NCBI GenBank assembly: GCA_029378245.1
Contig: JARKIF010000103.1
Coordinates: 52,733-116,732 of the forward strand
Length of the DNA stretch: 64,000 bases
Source of the DNA: Roridomyces roridus
Lineage: Eukaryota; Basidiomycota; Agaricomycetes; Agaricales; Mycenaceae
Reading direction: 5' to 3'
The position numbers and the translations under genes are program-made. The notes below the pieces were generated by a model. It saw only the letters and a program-made list of their open reading frames with translations. It ran no database searches and was not told where the DNA came from. Positions 23,361 to 33,340 of this stretch are shown in pieces. How positions within the stretch are numbered: position 1 is the first letter of the stretch; each line of letters starts with the position of its first letter.

Positions 23361-26271
23361 AGATTTGGCTAATCTTCTTTACAGGCGGCGACTGTGAACC
23401 CTTGCATCATAGCCAAGATCCCTGAGCACCGAACATTTGGACGTTGGCGTGATCGCATCTGGCACGCCCGTGAAAAGGAGATCATCATTTCTTGCATTTG
23501 GGTTCATGTACACTGGTTTGCATCGCATGTCCGTATGTGCTTCTTGAGAACAGAGAGGTTTTTGGAGTTGCTACATGATGTGACGATGTAAAATAATACT
23601 TTTCGAAATCTGATGAGGCTTGTCTTTAGCCACAGAAATCGAACGAGTGGGGAATTGTGTAAGCCCGGGCGATCGGATACGCGCAGACCCGAATATACGT
23701 GATTCGAGACGGAGACGGCTGCCGAGCGGTATCGGCAGGAAAACAGAGGTTGTGGCTGAGTTTGTCGGGAAACTCCAACCAACAGAGACGAGCTAGAAAA
23801 TAGAGGACTTCAGTCAACGGTGAGAAAATCCTACTCTTTTTGCAAAGGCCGACGATGACCCAAGAAAAGCAGTAGTCGACGATGGAGGCAGCGATCAGAG
23901 GGGTTTTGGCGTTGTACGGCGAGCACACGGTTGTACTCGATGAGCGGCCGTTGTTTGTGATGTTTGTGAGGCCTCGGAGCTTGCACTGAAAGTGGGCTGA
24001 ATTGGACTGAGTAGCTACTACATGTCAAGCCTTTATATACTATGTACGCAGTCCGGTCAAAGACGGATTTATGGAAAGAACGATACAAAAAGGGAAGAGC
24101 TGCGGATTTCAAGCAGGCTCACTAATCCTACGGGAAAATTACCAATTCATTCCGCAGCTCATTGAACTGCCGCTTCCGAGGTATGCGTGCCGAGTTGTAA
24201 TTCCCGCATATTCTCAACATCCCGTGAGCTAGTGATTCTCGGGACATTCTGCCGCCTCTCTCCTGGACTCGAAACACCGTCTGGATGTGTCTCAATTTGC
24301 TTTGTGAGGGAGGGTGACGGGAACATCGTACGGCATGTCGGAGTTTCACTTGATTTGCCTGATGCCGGGATGCCGATCAGATCGGATCAATATTCGGAAC
24401 ATCGGCAGAACGCGGCATGTTCAAGTTCGATGCATTCTTGTATTCGACGGGTGACGGTGCGACTCGCGGAGTGTCAATGTTTATCGTAGAATTGAAATGT
24501 ACGCGCGGGGTTGGTTCTGACGTGATTTCAATGATTTCACGCATGTGGCATCACAATGAATTCTTCATGACGTGTGACTTTGCAGGTTCATTCCTCCATC
24601 AGCTCGTCTCACCACTCGGAGAGGGCTTGGTGAGCCAACATAGCGAATTTCGGGATTTGAGTTGGACCGGGCGCGACGTCGGGTACTTGGGGAAATCAGG
24701 GATGTTGGCGAGCTTCCTACGAGTCGATTGAGGTCGGTGGCGTCCAATACTGTCAAGATTTGAGGACATGGGAACAACATTGGCGAAGCGGGTCCAAAAA
24801 TTGGCTCAAATGGCTAAGCGAGCCACTTGTGGGAACATCCACATCCGGCCTCGATTCTGGGCTCCTGCGCTATCCTGGCGCCCTGGCGAATGAAGGGGAT
24901 TGTTCAGGGAGTACAAGGAGCTCATGGGTAAGCCGAATCCAGCCCGTAGAAGCAGGGGCAGCGGAAAATGGGGGATAACGAAGTCTCCGGAAGTGAGGAC
25001 AGTGTCGACGAAGCGCACATCTCAGGGGGCTAATAGTGCACCAAAATGTCGTCGGGGGATCAAAGAAATATATTGGGAGTATAATGGACACGTTAGGATG
25101 CCTATGGGTCAGGATTCACAACGCACGACAAAGAGTCATCCAACAGCTCCCGACAGCGGCCTCCAGGGCAGCGCCGAAACGGGGGCGAGGGACAATGTAA
25201 GCCATGAGGTTGACGAAAGGAGTCATATAGACGCACCTGAGATCGAAATCCCCCCACCGAGACCATCCGTCTTGCCAGAAAACCTCGGAATCTTTGGTCG
25301 GCGTAAAATGATGCGACGAAAATTTTCTATCCATACAAAACTCGACCGCGTGAAGCCTTCTCACGTCGAACCCACACTCCACCCCGTATCTCATCATTCG
25401 GCATCTCGGCTCAGGGCAAGTTCACGCGGTTGATGACGGTGCAAAGATCCCTTCTCCGTGTGGCCCATAGAGGATGAACGTTGAACCTGCGCGCGGCCTT
25501 TCAGGAATGATGTCATTGCGTGGGGGAACGGCATGGAATGTATGGTCTACGTCCAAAACTGGATCACTGCGAACGACGGAGTAAGTTCACTGTAGAGAAA
25601 GATGAACGCCGACATATTTATGTACCATCAACCTCCCCATCCAAAACTGAGCCTCGAACAAAAAGTCCACACACGTCGAATGAGCGTCACACCCCATGAA
25701 AACATCCACGAGATTCACGAATCCTGTGAAACGGATGGAGAGGACGAGCGCACGCACGCGGAGAGCCATGAAGGGTACGCGGGCTTGACCATTCTTTCAC
25801 GCCGGCATCCGTCTCGGGGGAGACCGTGGTGGGCAGTACGCAGCCACCTTTAAGATGAGCCGCTCGATTTGGAGGAGAAACAATGGCTCTAGAACGGCGT
25901 ATCAATCGGAGTATACAGTGCGGAAGGCAAGCTCGTCGAAGTTCCGGGAAAGAAATCGAAAGGGCTGGCCTAAGGACGATGAATCGGACCAGTACGAAGA
26001 TTGAGATGCTCTGGATGCTCGCGATATGACACTGAGAGGACTGACCGACCACATGGATGAAAGAGTGTGCGGGTCATTGATCAAAGACGGAATAGAGGCA
26101 CGAGCAAGAAATTGAGGCCGCTAATCCAATCTGAGAGCAACCCAGATGGAGACCGAGGGATCGACCAAGGATGGGAGGAGACAGATGACGGAGGGCGGGA
26201 TAGAGCAGAAGAAAAGGTCCGAAATTCCATTAGACACAATCGAGATAAAGTCCAGCGAGAAGGCTCCACGA
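23361..26271. other. 2.9 kb without a recognised gene; contains repeat R1 copy 2
   Basis: Short open frames only. Points of note are a TATATAAA on the minus strand near 24034-24041 with no clear gene after it, a 177-codon plus-strand frame at 24900-25433 of arginine/serine-rich, non-family sequence overlapping the repeat at 25307-25515, and hydrophobic minus-strand fragments at 25587-25769. No gene is claimed. Confidence 0.4.
25307..25515 (+). repeat. Dispersed repeat R1, copy 2
   Basis: Same-orientation partner of 21693-21900. Both copies keep the CATCATTCGGCATCTCGGCT and CCTGCGCGCGGCCTTTCA blocks. Similarity fades beyond about 210 bp, and no terminal repeats or target duplications were found. 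Confidence 0.6.
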
Positions 26272-26819
26272 CTAGAGACCCTCCATCTGCGCCACGAGCT
26301 CATCGAGCTCTGCCTTGGCCGTCTTGTACTTCGTCTCCGTCTCCTACACAAACCACAGCTCACGAATGCTCAAAGAGCAAAATCCGACAGACACACGCAC
26401 CTCAGACTTGGCTTCCCACTGATCACGCTCCTTCACCGCTACATGCAACGCCCGTTCCGCCTCCTCCGTCCGCGAGTCCAAGTCACGCACTCTAAACACC
26501 ACCCCAGGACATCAGGCCCCAACCGCGAGGTCCAAAAAGCATGAACACACACTTGGCTGACGCATCCTTGAGCTCCTCCTCCCGTTTATCGAGCTGGGCC
26601 TCCGCCTGCTCGAGCTTCACGGTGAGGCTCTTGATATCATGATCCCGCTCCAGCAGCTGCTGCTCGAGTTGCTTGGCGTGACTCTCGGCCGTCTCTGCAC
26701 GCGTGGTGGCAGCGTCGACTTCGTTGCGCAGCTGGACGAGTTTCTGGGGGTAGGAGGTGAAGGGATGGATGGAATGCGGGGAAGATGGAGGGACGGACCT
26801 CGCGAACGCGGTCTGTCAT
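26272..26819 (-). CDS. Tropomyosin, unusually short (125 aa)
   Basis: Actin-filament-binding coiled coil; fungal tropomyosins stabilise formin-built cables used in polar growth and cytokinesis. Exons: 26819-26799 (MTDRVRE), 26743-26550, 26491-26401, 26343-26272, with introns of 55, 58 and 57 nt and GT-AG ends. The second intron uses a GT two bases after the AAG codon, which keeps frame. The protein is an uninterrupted heptad pattern: KLVQLRNEVDAATTRAETAE, EQQLLERDHDIKSLTVKLEQ, AERALHVAVKERDQWEAKSE, and the hallmark fungal tropomyosin C-terminus AELDELVAQMEGL. N- and C-terminal ends match the family. Total length is 125 residues against the usual 161 of filamentous fungi, so about 36 residues of the middle are absent. 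The introns are too short to hide another exon. It could be a paralogue beside a normal tropomyosin elsewhere. Confidence 0.85.
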
Positions 26820-27181
26820 GGTAGGATGTGGTATGTGCTGGCTGAGGTACGCCGATGGAGCCGATGAGCGTCAGTGGATGTGGCAACAGGAGAGTGACGG
26901 GGTGGCGGTGCGGCGCACGGATCATGCGCCACGAGTTGGAGCCACGGTCACGAGGCTGATTTGCTTCTTGTTCCCGACCGTGATTTCGGGCAAGCCCCTG
27001 GAAGCCCTCTCCTTGCACGCAACTCTGTGCGTTGACTTGATCAGACAATCCCGCGACAGATGTGGCGCACTCTCCTATCCGTTCTTGATCCGTTCAAAAA
27101 CCGAGAAATGCCAATCAAGGCTTATTCCTGTCCGAGATTTAGTGCCCGCAACGAGCGACCTAAATCCCCTCCGACGTCGAC
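26820..27181. other. Divergent intergenic region, tropomyosin / glycosyltransferase
   Basis: 362 bp between two divergently oriented starts (26819 minus, 27182 plus). It must hold both promoters; no unmistakable TATA box was picked out. Confidence 0.4.
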
Positions 27182-28222
27182 ATGCCCCACGACCACTGTA
27201 CTCTTCCGACTAGCTGCACTCCAAGCTCAAAACGCAAGACACCGCGGGTATGGATGCTCATCGCGGCACTGGCAGCACTCTCGTTGATTGGATTGGCTGG
27301 ATTCGGCCGTGGGAGGTGGTCGGCAGCGCAAGAGGGCATCCTCTCAAGATTTCGACCCCCGGTGGTAGGCATCGACGAGATTGCACCGAAGCCTGAGCGG
27401 ATCTTTCTCCGAGCTGGGGATGTAGGGATAGAAGGCCTCGGTGTAAGTGTCTTTCCATGCACTAATCAACGAGAACTAAATGCACCCATAGTCCACGCTG
27501 CAACACTTCAAGCACAGCATCGTCTTCTCGAACGCTCTCCACTCGACGCTGTTGTTCGCCGCCAACGATGGATGGTCGCTGCGCCCGTATTCGACTTCCG
27601 TCATTTATAACGGACGGAGAAACTTCAGCGTCGATGCGTCCCGCGCGTGTCGGATTCAAGCCTACATCCATCATGACGAACGGGAGGGGCTTGTGCGGGG
27701 TTTGTGTCAAGGAGATGGGTGGGCGATAGAGAGGATGGATCAAATCAAGGAGGATATGGCTGCTTGTACGAGTATTTTGGACACGGAGGACCACGAGGTG
27801 AGTCCACGTTAAACTGTTTGAACTTGACTCGAGAAATCAGACCATAAACGACCTCAACGGCTGTACAATGGGCTGGGTGCGCGAACGTCTAGCGCCGTCA
27901 ACCCCTTACGCGCCGCTCACAGCCCCAATCAACCGGCCCATAAGTGTAGGCATCCACATCCGCTGGGGCGACACAGGATCGACCGATCCAGAAGAGGACA
28001 TCGCCGCGCACAACTTCTACGGCTCGTGGTCCCTCCCCAACATTGTCCACGTGCCCGCAGACTTGCACAGCTACGCACACCCGCATGGAATAACGCTCAC
28101 CATCGCGATGCAGAACGCGGACCCTCGAGTACTCGGGTACATCAACGAGCCGGGGTATACGCTCCTTGATTCTGGTGATTCGCTCAAGGATCTGCAGGAA
28201 TTGAGCCGAAGCGATGTGCTGC
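27182..28222 (+). pseudogene. Putative type II membrane glycosyltransferase, 5' part (split by retrotransposon)
   Basis: Start at 27182 (MPHDHCTLPTSC) is followed at residues 24-42 by a single membrane anchor (WMLIAALAALSLIGLAGF), the layout of a Golgi type II enzyme. After an intron near 27,443-27,490 comes HFKHSIVFSNALHSTLLFAA. A second intron near 27,799-27,839 leads to GCTMGWVRERL. The motif GIHIRWGDT then matches the donor-site H-x-R loop of the fucosyltransferase superfamily, and SRSDVLL is its late D-x-L block. The reading frame breaks at 28,222 where the LTR of an 11-kb retroelement begins; the continuation LGESSYGVLAH is found at 39,341. Fold assignment rests on these short motifs; substrate is unknown. 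As it stands the allele should be null. Confidence 0.6.
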
Positions 28223-29191
28223 TGTGATATCGTAACAAGGTTTACGCTGAATGTGCACTCGACGGGTCGTTGGTCGTGCAATCCAGGTGAGTCGGGGAAA
28301 TAGGCCAATGTAGCTCTCGGGACCGACAATGATCAGGCGACGGACTCGAATGGTAAAACCACAAAGTCTTTTGGGAGTGGCGGAAGTGTGAGTGAGATGG
28401 GATAGTTCGGGGAAGGAGAGAGGCGAAGGGCGGAGTGTCTAGAAGATAGGAAGTGAGTCAACAAGACGATGAATATACCCTTCGTGAGTATATTCGAGTG
28501 TGTGGGCAGATGAGGACGAATGTGGCAGGAAGGTTGCTCTGGAGAGTTTGATTCTCTCTTCAAGCGGAAAGTGGAGGCACAGAATGTATTGCCCAAACGA
28601 GGCGGATACAAGGAGGTAATGCGACCACTACTACTGAAATCCTCTAGGCTTTTATAGGCTACAAGAGTCCGAGTATTCGGGCGTACGAGATAGAATTTAG
28701 ATAAAGTTGAAACATGAAAAAATGAGAGAAAGGCTTGGGGAAAAATGTACCATGTGGAATTTTGAGTCCGGGCTGCTTATTGAGCAATCCAGAACGGTTC
28801 TAGACCCTCTGCAGCATGCGCGCAGCGCCAGGTGAAACCGGGAGTTGGCCAGTTTTGGGATTTTGGAACACATGTACGTCGGATTAAGGGTTTTGGGAGT
28901 GGAGCTGAGCATGTGAGGGAAAAGGGAAAAGATTCCTCCCCAGGAACAAGGGGAATGAGACCGCATGGCGCATGGTTGAATGTTCTCGAAAGTTCGAAAG
29001 CCGAGCCGGAGGTTGCCGGTGATATTCCCACGGTTGATATCGAGCTCGGTTGAGGCACGCATGCATGAGGATCCACGTAAATGAACTCGGGAACCCGCCG
29101 GTGCATTTCCTCGTTGTGTAAGGGGATTTTGATGCCGAGAGACGAACGAGTTCGGTACCATTTTCATGTGAAACCATGAACTGGTATCACA
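28223..29191 (-). repeat. 3' LTR of the retrotransposon
   Basis: 969 bp, identical by eye to 38372-39340. The terminal inverted repeat TGTGATA/TATCACA is exact. The base beyond it is a T, then a 20-mer that recurs at 33173-33192. Confidence 0.92.
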
Positions 29192-29192
29192 T

Positions 29193-29212
29193 CCGCGGGG
29201 CACGGGAAGAAT
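29193..29212 (-). repeat. 20-mer next to the 3' LTR (candidate plus-strand priming site)
   Basis: On the coding strand ATTCTTCCCGTGCCCCGCGG sits one base before the 3' LTR, where a polypurine tract is expected. It is not purine-rich. An exact second copy lies between gag and pol. Confidence 0.5.
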
Positions 29213-29300
29213 CGACCGTCCTCGGTCGGGCGGAACGAGGTTGAAAGTGAAACCGAGTGCAGCCAAAACAGAATGGGAAATGAAGGGTATGATTCGAAAT

Positions 29301-32300
29301 CTAGACATCCTCGTCGTCAAGGTCATCGAGTTGGTCGGCTTCGTCTTCGTCTACGTCCATATCCAAGGCATCGGTGGTATCCAATTCGAGGGCACCATCC
29401 ACGGGAAGCCCATCTGCGAGCTCAGCGAGTAGTGGGTCACCACGAGCAATGTACGGCAGGAGGCGTGTTGCGGCTACACCTTGAGTACTGATAGCACCAG
29501 ATAACTCTCGAAGAACGTATGAACCGCCCTTGGTTCGTCGGACCACGGCGTACGGACCAATCCATTTGTCCTTGGATTTCCGCCCGAGGTCGTTGGCAAC
29601 ACGGGAATTGCGAACTAAGACAAGCTCATCCGGTAGATAGACTTCGCGATAGAATCGGGCGGCATAGCGGCGTTCAAACTCGTCTTTCGACCGCATTCGA
29701 CTGGCACGTAGGCGCTCGGCAGCCTCAGCAATATCGGTGGGACGGCGTTCGATCTGACGGGTACGAAGAACCAAAAGCTCGGTCGGAGTCATATGCAACT
29801 TCCAACCCTCGACGAGAAAGGTGGACTCCGTGAGGTCGAATGGAAGAATGGGGTCGAATCCATGGAGAGTGAAGTAAGGACTCTGGCCCGTAGCACGTCT
29901 GAATGTAACGCGGTCCGCAAATACGGCAGGATGTAACTTGAGAGGCCAGAGACTGACGTTGCCGTCGCACGCTTTAATGATCGATTCACGTAGAATGAAG
30001 TGGCCACGCTCAACCACGCCGTTGGCTCGAGAGTTGTAAGGCGAGATCTTGACGTGCGGAATGTTCAACGACTCCATGAGCCACTGGAATGCCTCCTTGA
30101 CCTCGGAGCCATTATCCGTCGTGACTTGCAGGATAACACCGTACCGACAGTAAATCTCCTCCCAAAAGAACTTAGCCAGGGACTTGGCATTAGCTCGCCG
30201 TAAAGCACGCGCTTCGGTGACGCCGGATAGGTCGTCCTTAGCAGCGACAATGTAACGGAAGCCGCGTGCGAGTGGCATGAACATAATGTCGATGTAGACT
30301 TTGGAAAAGACGGTGATGGGGGCGGAGATCGTGGGCGGAATATGAACGGGTGTCCGAGCTCGTAGTTGGCATTGGTGACACGAACGAACGTGCTGGACGA
30401 CTTGCATGCGCATATGAGGCCAGAAAAACCTCAACTGGACCGTCTCGAGCGTTGCGGCTTCTCCCCGGTGACCAAGCATCTCGTGAGCTTGAGTGAGGAT
30501 CTCAACGCGCTTGGCGGGGTCGAAGATCACCAACAAGGGCATCTTGCCGTCGTTGTGCTTGAACATTTGGTCGCCCTTCATGTAATAGTCCGCTGTCTTT
30601 TTGAGAAATCGACGTTTGGCTTGGAGACGACGTTGACGGTCCGTCTGCGGAAACTCCGGGAGTTGTAAGGTGATGAGGAAATGCCGAATGTCAAACAGAG
30701 TAGAGTCGAATGGAGAAAGTGAGGGAGAAATATGATTGATGTAGACCGAGGCAGTGGGAAATGACTGAGTAGGGGTGGTAGGATGGGAATGATGAATATA
30801 AAAAGCATGGAAATCGGAGGGCGATTGCCCGGCATTTTTGGCGAGTAGGACGATGTCATCGAGCCACGAGTCATCGTGATCTTCGATAACCTCTCCTTCA
30901 CCCAACTCTCGACGTGAAAGCGCATCCGGTGCATGGAAAGTCTTCCCTGGGACGTGAATCAACGTGAAGTCGAACAGGAGGATGCCCTGTATCCAACGGT
31001 TGATGGCCGCGTTGGGTTGTAGATCGGGAGAATTCAACATTCCCTTGATGTACTTGGCGTCGACTTCGATATTGAGATGCTTGATTCCGAAGAGAAACAC
31101 GCGCCAGTGCTGCAGGGCTCGGTAGAGACCGTACAGCTCGAGCTTGGGCTGAGAGTATCGTGACTCGCGATCGTTGAAAGGAAGAGAGCCATATCGGGCG
31201 GGTCGACGACGTCCATCGGTGTCTTCCTGGGAGAGCATAAATCCCGTCCCACGGAAGCTGGAATCGACGGAGAAGAAGACGGGTAGGAAGGAACTGTAGT
31301 TGATATTGACAAGGGCGGGAGCGGACGTAACGAAATCCTTGAGTTTTGCGAAGGCTTCGGCTTGCTCGGTACTCCAGATGAACTCGACATCCTTGTGGAT
31401 GAGCTGGGTCAGGGGACGAGCGAGAGTGGAGTAACCAGGAATCCAAATGCGCACGCCACCGCAAAGTCCGAGGAATTGACGGACCGACTTGACGTCACTC
31501 AGGGGCGGCCAATTTAAGATCTTGTCCACGCGAGACGGATCAGGCAGCCGTCCCCGAGAATTGCATATCTGCCCGACGATCAAGACCTCAGCTCGTGCAA
31601 TCTGAGTCTTTTTGGCCGAGAACGTGGCTCCAGCGCACTTGACACGATGCATGATACGATGAACATCGACGGCATGCTCCCATATGAACTGCCGAATACC
31701 AGGATTTTCCGGCAAGGTACGTGGCTGGCCGTTTTCGTCGGGGTACTGCGTTGACGGGCCTTTGATTGGGAGATCGTCGATGAATACGTTGGCCACGTGA
31801 GGAATCTCGTGCTGAAGAATGAAGACCATGCATTGCTGGAACTCGGTGGGTGAATTGGTGAAGCCTTGCGGGAGACATGTAAGTCGGAGTAGGCCGAGAG
31901 GTGTCATGAACGCGGTGATGTCTCGAGCGACAGGGTCGACCGTACGCGCGTCGAAACCAGAGAACAAATCAAACACGGTGAACACTTGGCATCCGGCGTA
32001 TGGTTGCACAAACTCATCCAGAATGGGCGGGACTCCGGCGTCACGGATCGTAACCTTGTTGAGAGGTTGCAGATCATGAACGATACGCAACGCGCCGCTC
32101 TTTTTCATCACACAAAACCATCGAGATCGGTACGCGCTCTGGGAGTGCTCGTATACCCCGTGAGATATTTTCACCTTCAGGAGGTCGACCACTTTGTCCA
32201 TGATGCCGGGGGGAATAGGAATGTTTTTGAAGGCCCAAGGTGTGTGCTCGACAACGGGATAGATGTAATCGGTGAAGTAATCACTTCGGAACGTGCCACG

Positions 32301-33101
32301 ATCGGTTTCAACGAATGCCAACGCGTCCTGATTCAGGGACATGATATGCTCGAAAAGCTTCGTCTCCTCATCGGTGAGGTTACCATCGTGGTTGATTTCC
32401 AAACTATCCATCCGTTCGCGTGACAACTTCTCAGTCGCAACAAACTCAGGTGGGATTTTTGGGAGTGGAGGTAGGGACTTCAGCGGGTCCTCGGGGAAAC
32501 GACGTTTGGTTCTCGCATACTCGGGATACGACTGCGCAAGGGGCTTGACTTTCTGAGCCACCTTTTTATATGCGGTAAGAACTTCAGCGAATCCATGCTC
32601 GTCGCAGGTCATGGGGAAAAGGATGTCTCCTTCCTCGATGTCCTCGAGAGTGGTGTATATCGGTTCGGCGTCGTCGAGATGTGGAACGGTAGCGAAGCCG
32701 GTCGTCGGCTCGTATTCGGTGTCGATGTCGTAGGTCGGATCAGCGGAAGTATTTTGGTTCCGCGGGTCGGAGGCTCGATTCCGTTGATCGGAGCGTGTCG
32801 GCGATCGAGAGGATATGATCCGCGTCATATGCACGTAGTGGCGTCCGGGAACGAAGTATCGCTGAGTTGTGGTTGGTAATTTTTGAGGGACGGAATTCTG
32901 ATAGAGGATCGAGATCTCATCGGAAGAATGGTATGTTTGGGAACACAATAGCACAATAAAAATTATCTTTGCCAGTTTAGAGCCGTAGCGGGCGACAAGC
33001 TCGAACATTGGATGTAAGTACGGGACTGGGATAAGTATTAATGTGATCAGAAGGGCGAGTAGCAGAGTGGAGGTCGAGAAATGACAAGAAGCCATTAGCA
33101 C
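29301..33101 (-). CDS. pol: Retrotransposon pol: reverse transcriptase, RNase H, integrase
   Basis: 1266 codons without a stop. Residues ~300-470 form the reverse transcriptase with FIDD at 440-443 in the YxDD position, where the two aspartates bind metal. RNase H follows with FSVDSSFRGTGFML and the second-acid block LELYGLYRALQHW. The integrase zinc domain is HEMLGH followed by CHQC. The integrase core shows VYIDIMF, TTDNGSE (D996) and VVERGH (E1031), a D-D-x34-E triad. A GPY/F-like module (KWIGPYAVVRRTKGGSYVL) and an acidic tail (MDVDEDEADQLDDLDDEDV) end the protein; no chromodomain. The first 60 residues hold two hydrophobic stretches (LLLALLITLILIPVPYL, IIFIVLLC), odd for a pol protein, so the true start or a spliced start may lie further in. 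The frame differs from gag, and 239 nt separate the gag stop from this ATG. Confidence 0.92.
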   Translation of the reverse strand: MLMASCHFSTSTLLLALLITLILIPVPYLHPMFELVARYGSKLAKIIFIVLLCSQTYHSSDEISILYQNSVPQKLPTTTQRYFVPGRHYVHMTRIISSRSPTRSDQRNRASDPRNQNTSADPTYDIDTEYEPTTGFATVPHLDDAEPIYTTLEDIEEGDILFPMTCDEHGFAEVLTAYKKVAQKVKPLAQSYPEYARTKRRFPEDPLKSLPPLPKIPPEFVATEKLSRERMDSLEINHDGNLTDEETKLFEHIMSLNQDALAFVETDRGTFRSDYFTDYIYPVVEHTPWAFKNIPIPPGIMDKVVDLLKVKISHGVYEHSQSAYRSRWFCVMKKSGALRIVHDLQPLNKVTIRDAGVPPILDEFVQPYAGCQVFTVFDLFSGFDARTVDPVARDITAFMTPLGLLRLTCLPQGFTNSPTEFQQCMVFILQHEIPHVANVFIDDLPIKGPSTQYPDENGQPRTLPENPGIRQFIWEHAVDVHRIMHRVKCAGATFSAKKTQIARAEVLIVGQICNSRGRLPDPSRVDKILNWPPLSDVKSVRQFLGLCGGVRIWIPGYSTLARPLTQLIHKDVEFIWSTEQAEAFAKLKDFVTSAPALVNINYSSFLPVFFSVDSSFRGTGFMLSQEDTDGRRRPARYGSLPFNDRESRYSQPKLELYGLYRALQHWRVFLFGIKHLNIEVDAKYIKGMLNSPDLQPNAAINRWIQGILLFDFTLIHVPGKTFHAPDALSRRELGEGEVIEDHDDSWLDDIVLLAKNAGQSPSDFHAFYIHHSHPTTPTQSFPTASVYINHISPSLSPFDSTLFDIRHFLITLQLPEFPQTDRQRRLQAKRRFLKKTADYYMKGDQMFKHNDGKMPLLVIFDPAKRVEILTQAHEMLGHRGEAATLETVQLRFFWPHMRMQVVQHVRSCHQCQLRARTPVHIPPTISAPITVFSKVYIDIMFMPLARGFRYIVAAKDDLSGVTEARALRRANAKSLAKFFWEEIYCRYGVILQVTTDNGSEVKEAFQWLMESLNIPHVKISPYNSRANGVVERGHFILRESIIKACDGNVSLWPLKLHPAVFADRVTFRRATGQSPYFTLHGFDPILPFDLTESTFLVEGWKLHMTPTELLVLRTRQIERRPTDIAEAAERLRASRMRSKDEFERRYAARFYREVYLPDELVLVRNSRVANDLGRKSKDKWIGPYAVVRRTKGGSYVLRELSGAISTQGVAATRLLPYIARGDPLLAELADGLPVDGALELDTTDALDMDVDEDEADQLDDLDDEDV

Positions 33102-33172
33102 AGTTTAAGGTCGCGCGCCACGACCATTAAGGAAAAATGAATGAGTCAGAGATAAAAACGGAATGCAGCCGG

Positions 33173-33192
33173 CCGCGGGGCACGGGAAGAAT
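33173..33192 (-). repeat. Internal copy of the LTR-adjacent 20-mer
   Basis: Exact match of 20 bases to 29193-29212, located between the gag stop (33341) and the pol ATG (33101). Flanks do not match, so this is a short conserved signal rather than part of a larger duplication. Confidence 0.55.
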
Positions 33193-33340
33193 AGAGTCCA
33201 TGGATAGTATTAGGCGATTGGGAACGGGGGAGAGAAACGAGATGGGGAAGATCGGGTATGCGGGGTATCGGCAGCGCGTGTGAAGCGAAGACGGGGGAAT
33301 GGGGATGTGACTGTAAAGTAGAAGGACGGAAACACACGGA

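Noticed and set aside
24900..25433. 177-codon plus-strand frame
   Set aside because: Partly composed of repeat R1, no family similarity, and no promoter or splice context.
28333..28611. 92-codon frame present in both LTRs
   Set aside because: Identical only because the LTRs are identical. Low-complexity serine/proline sequence with no evidence of selection.
28697..29326. 209-codon minus-strand frame running through the 3' LTR
   Set aside because: Chance frame crossing the LTR boundary. The parallel frame in the other LTR ends differently, and there is no domain.
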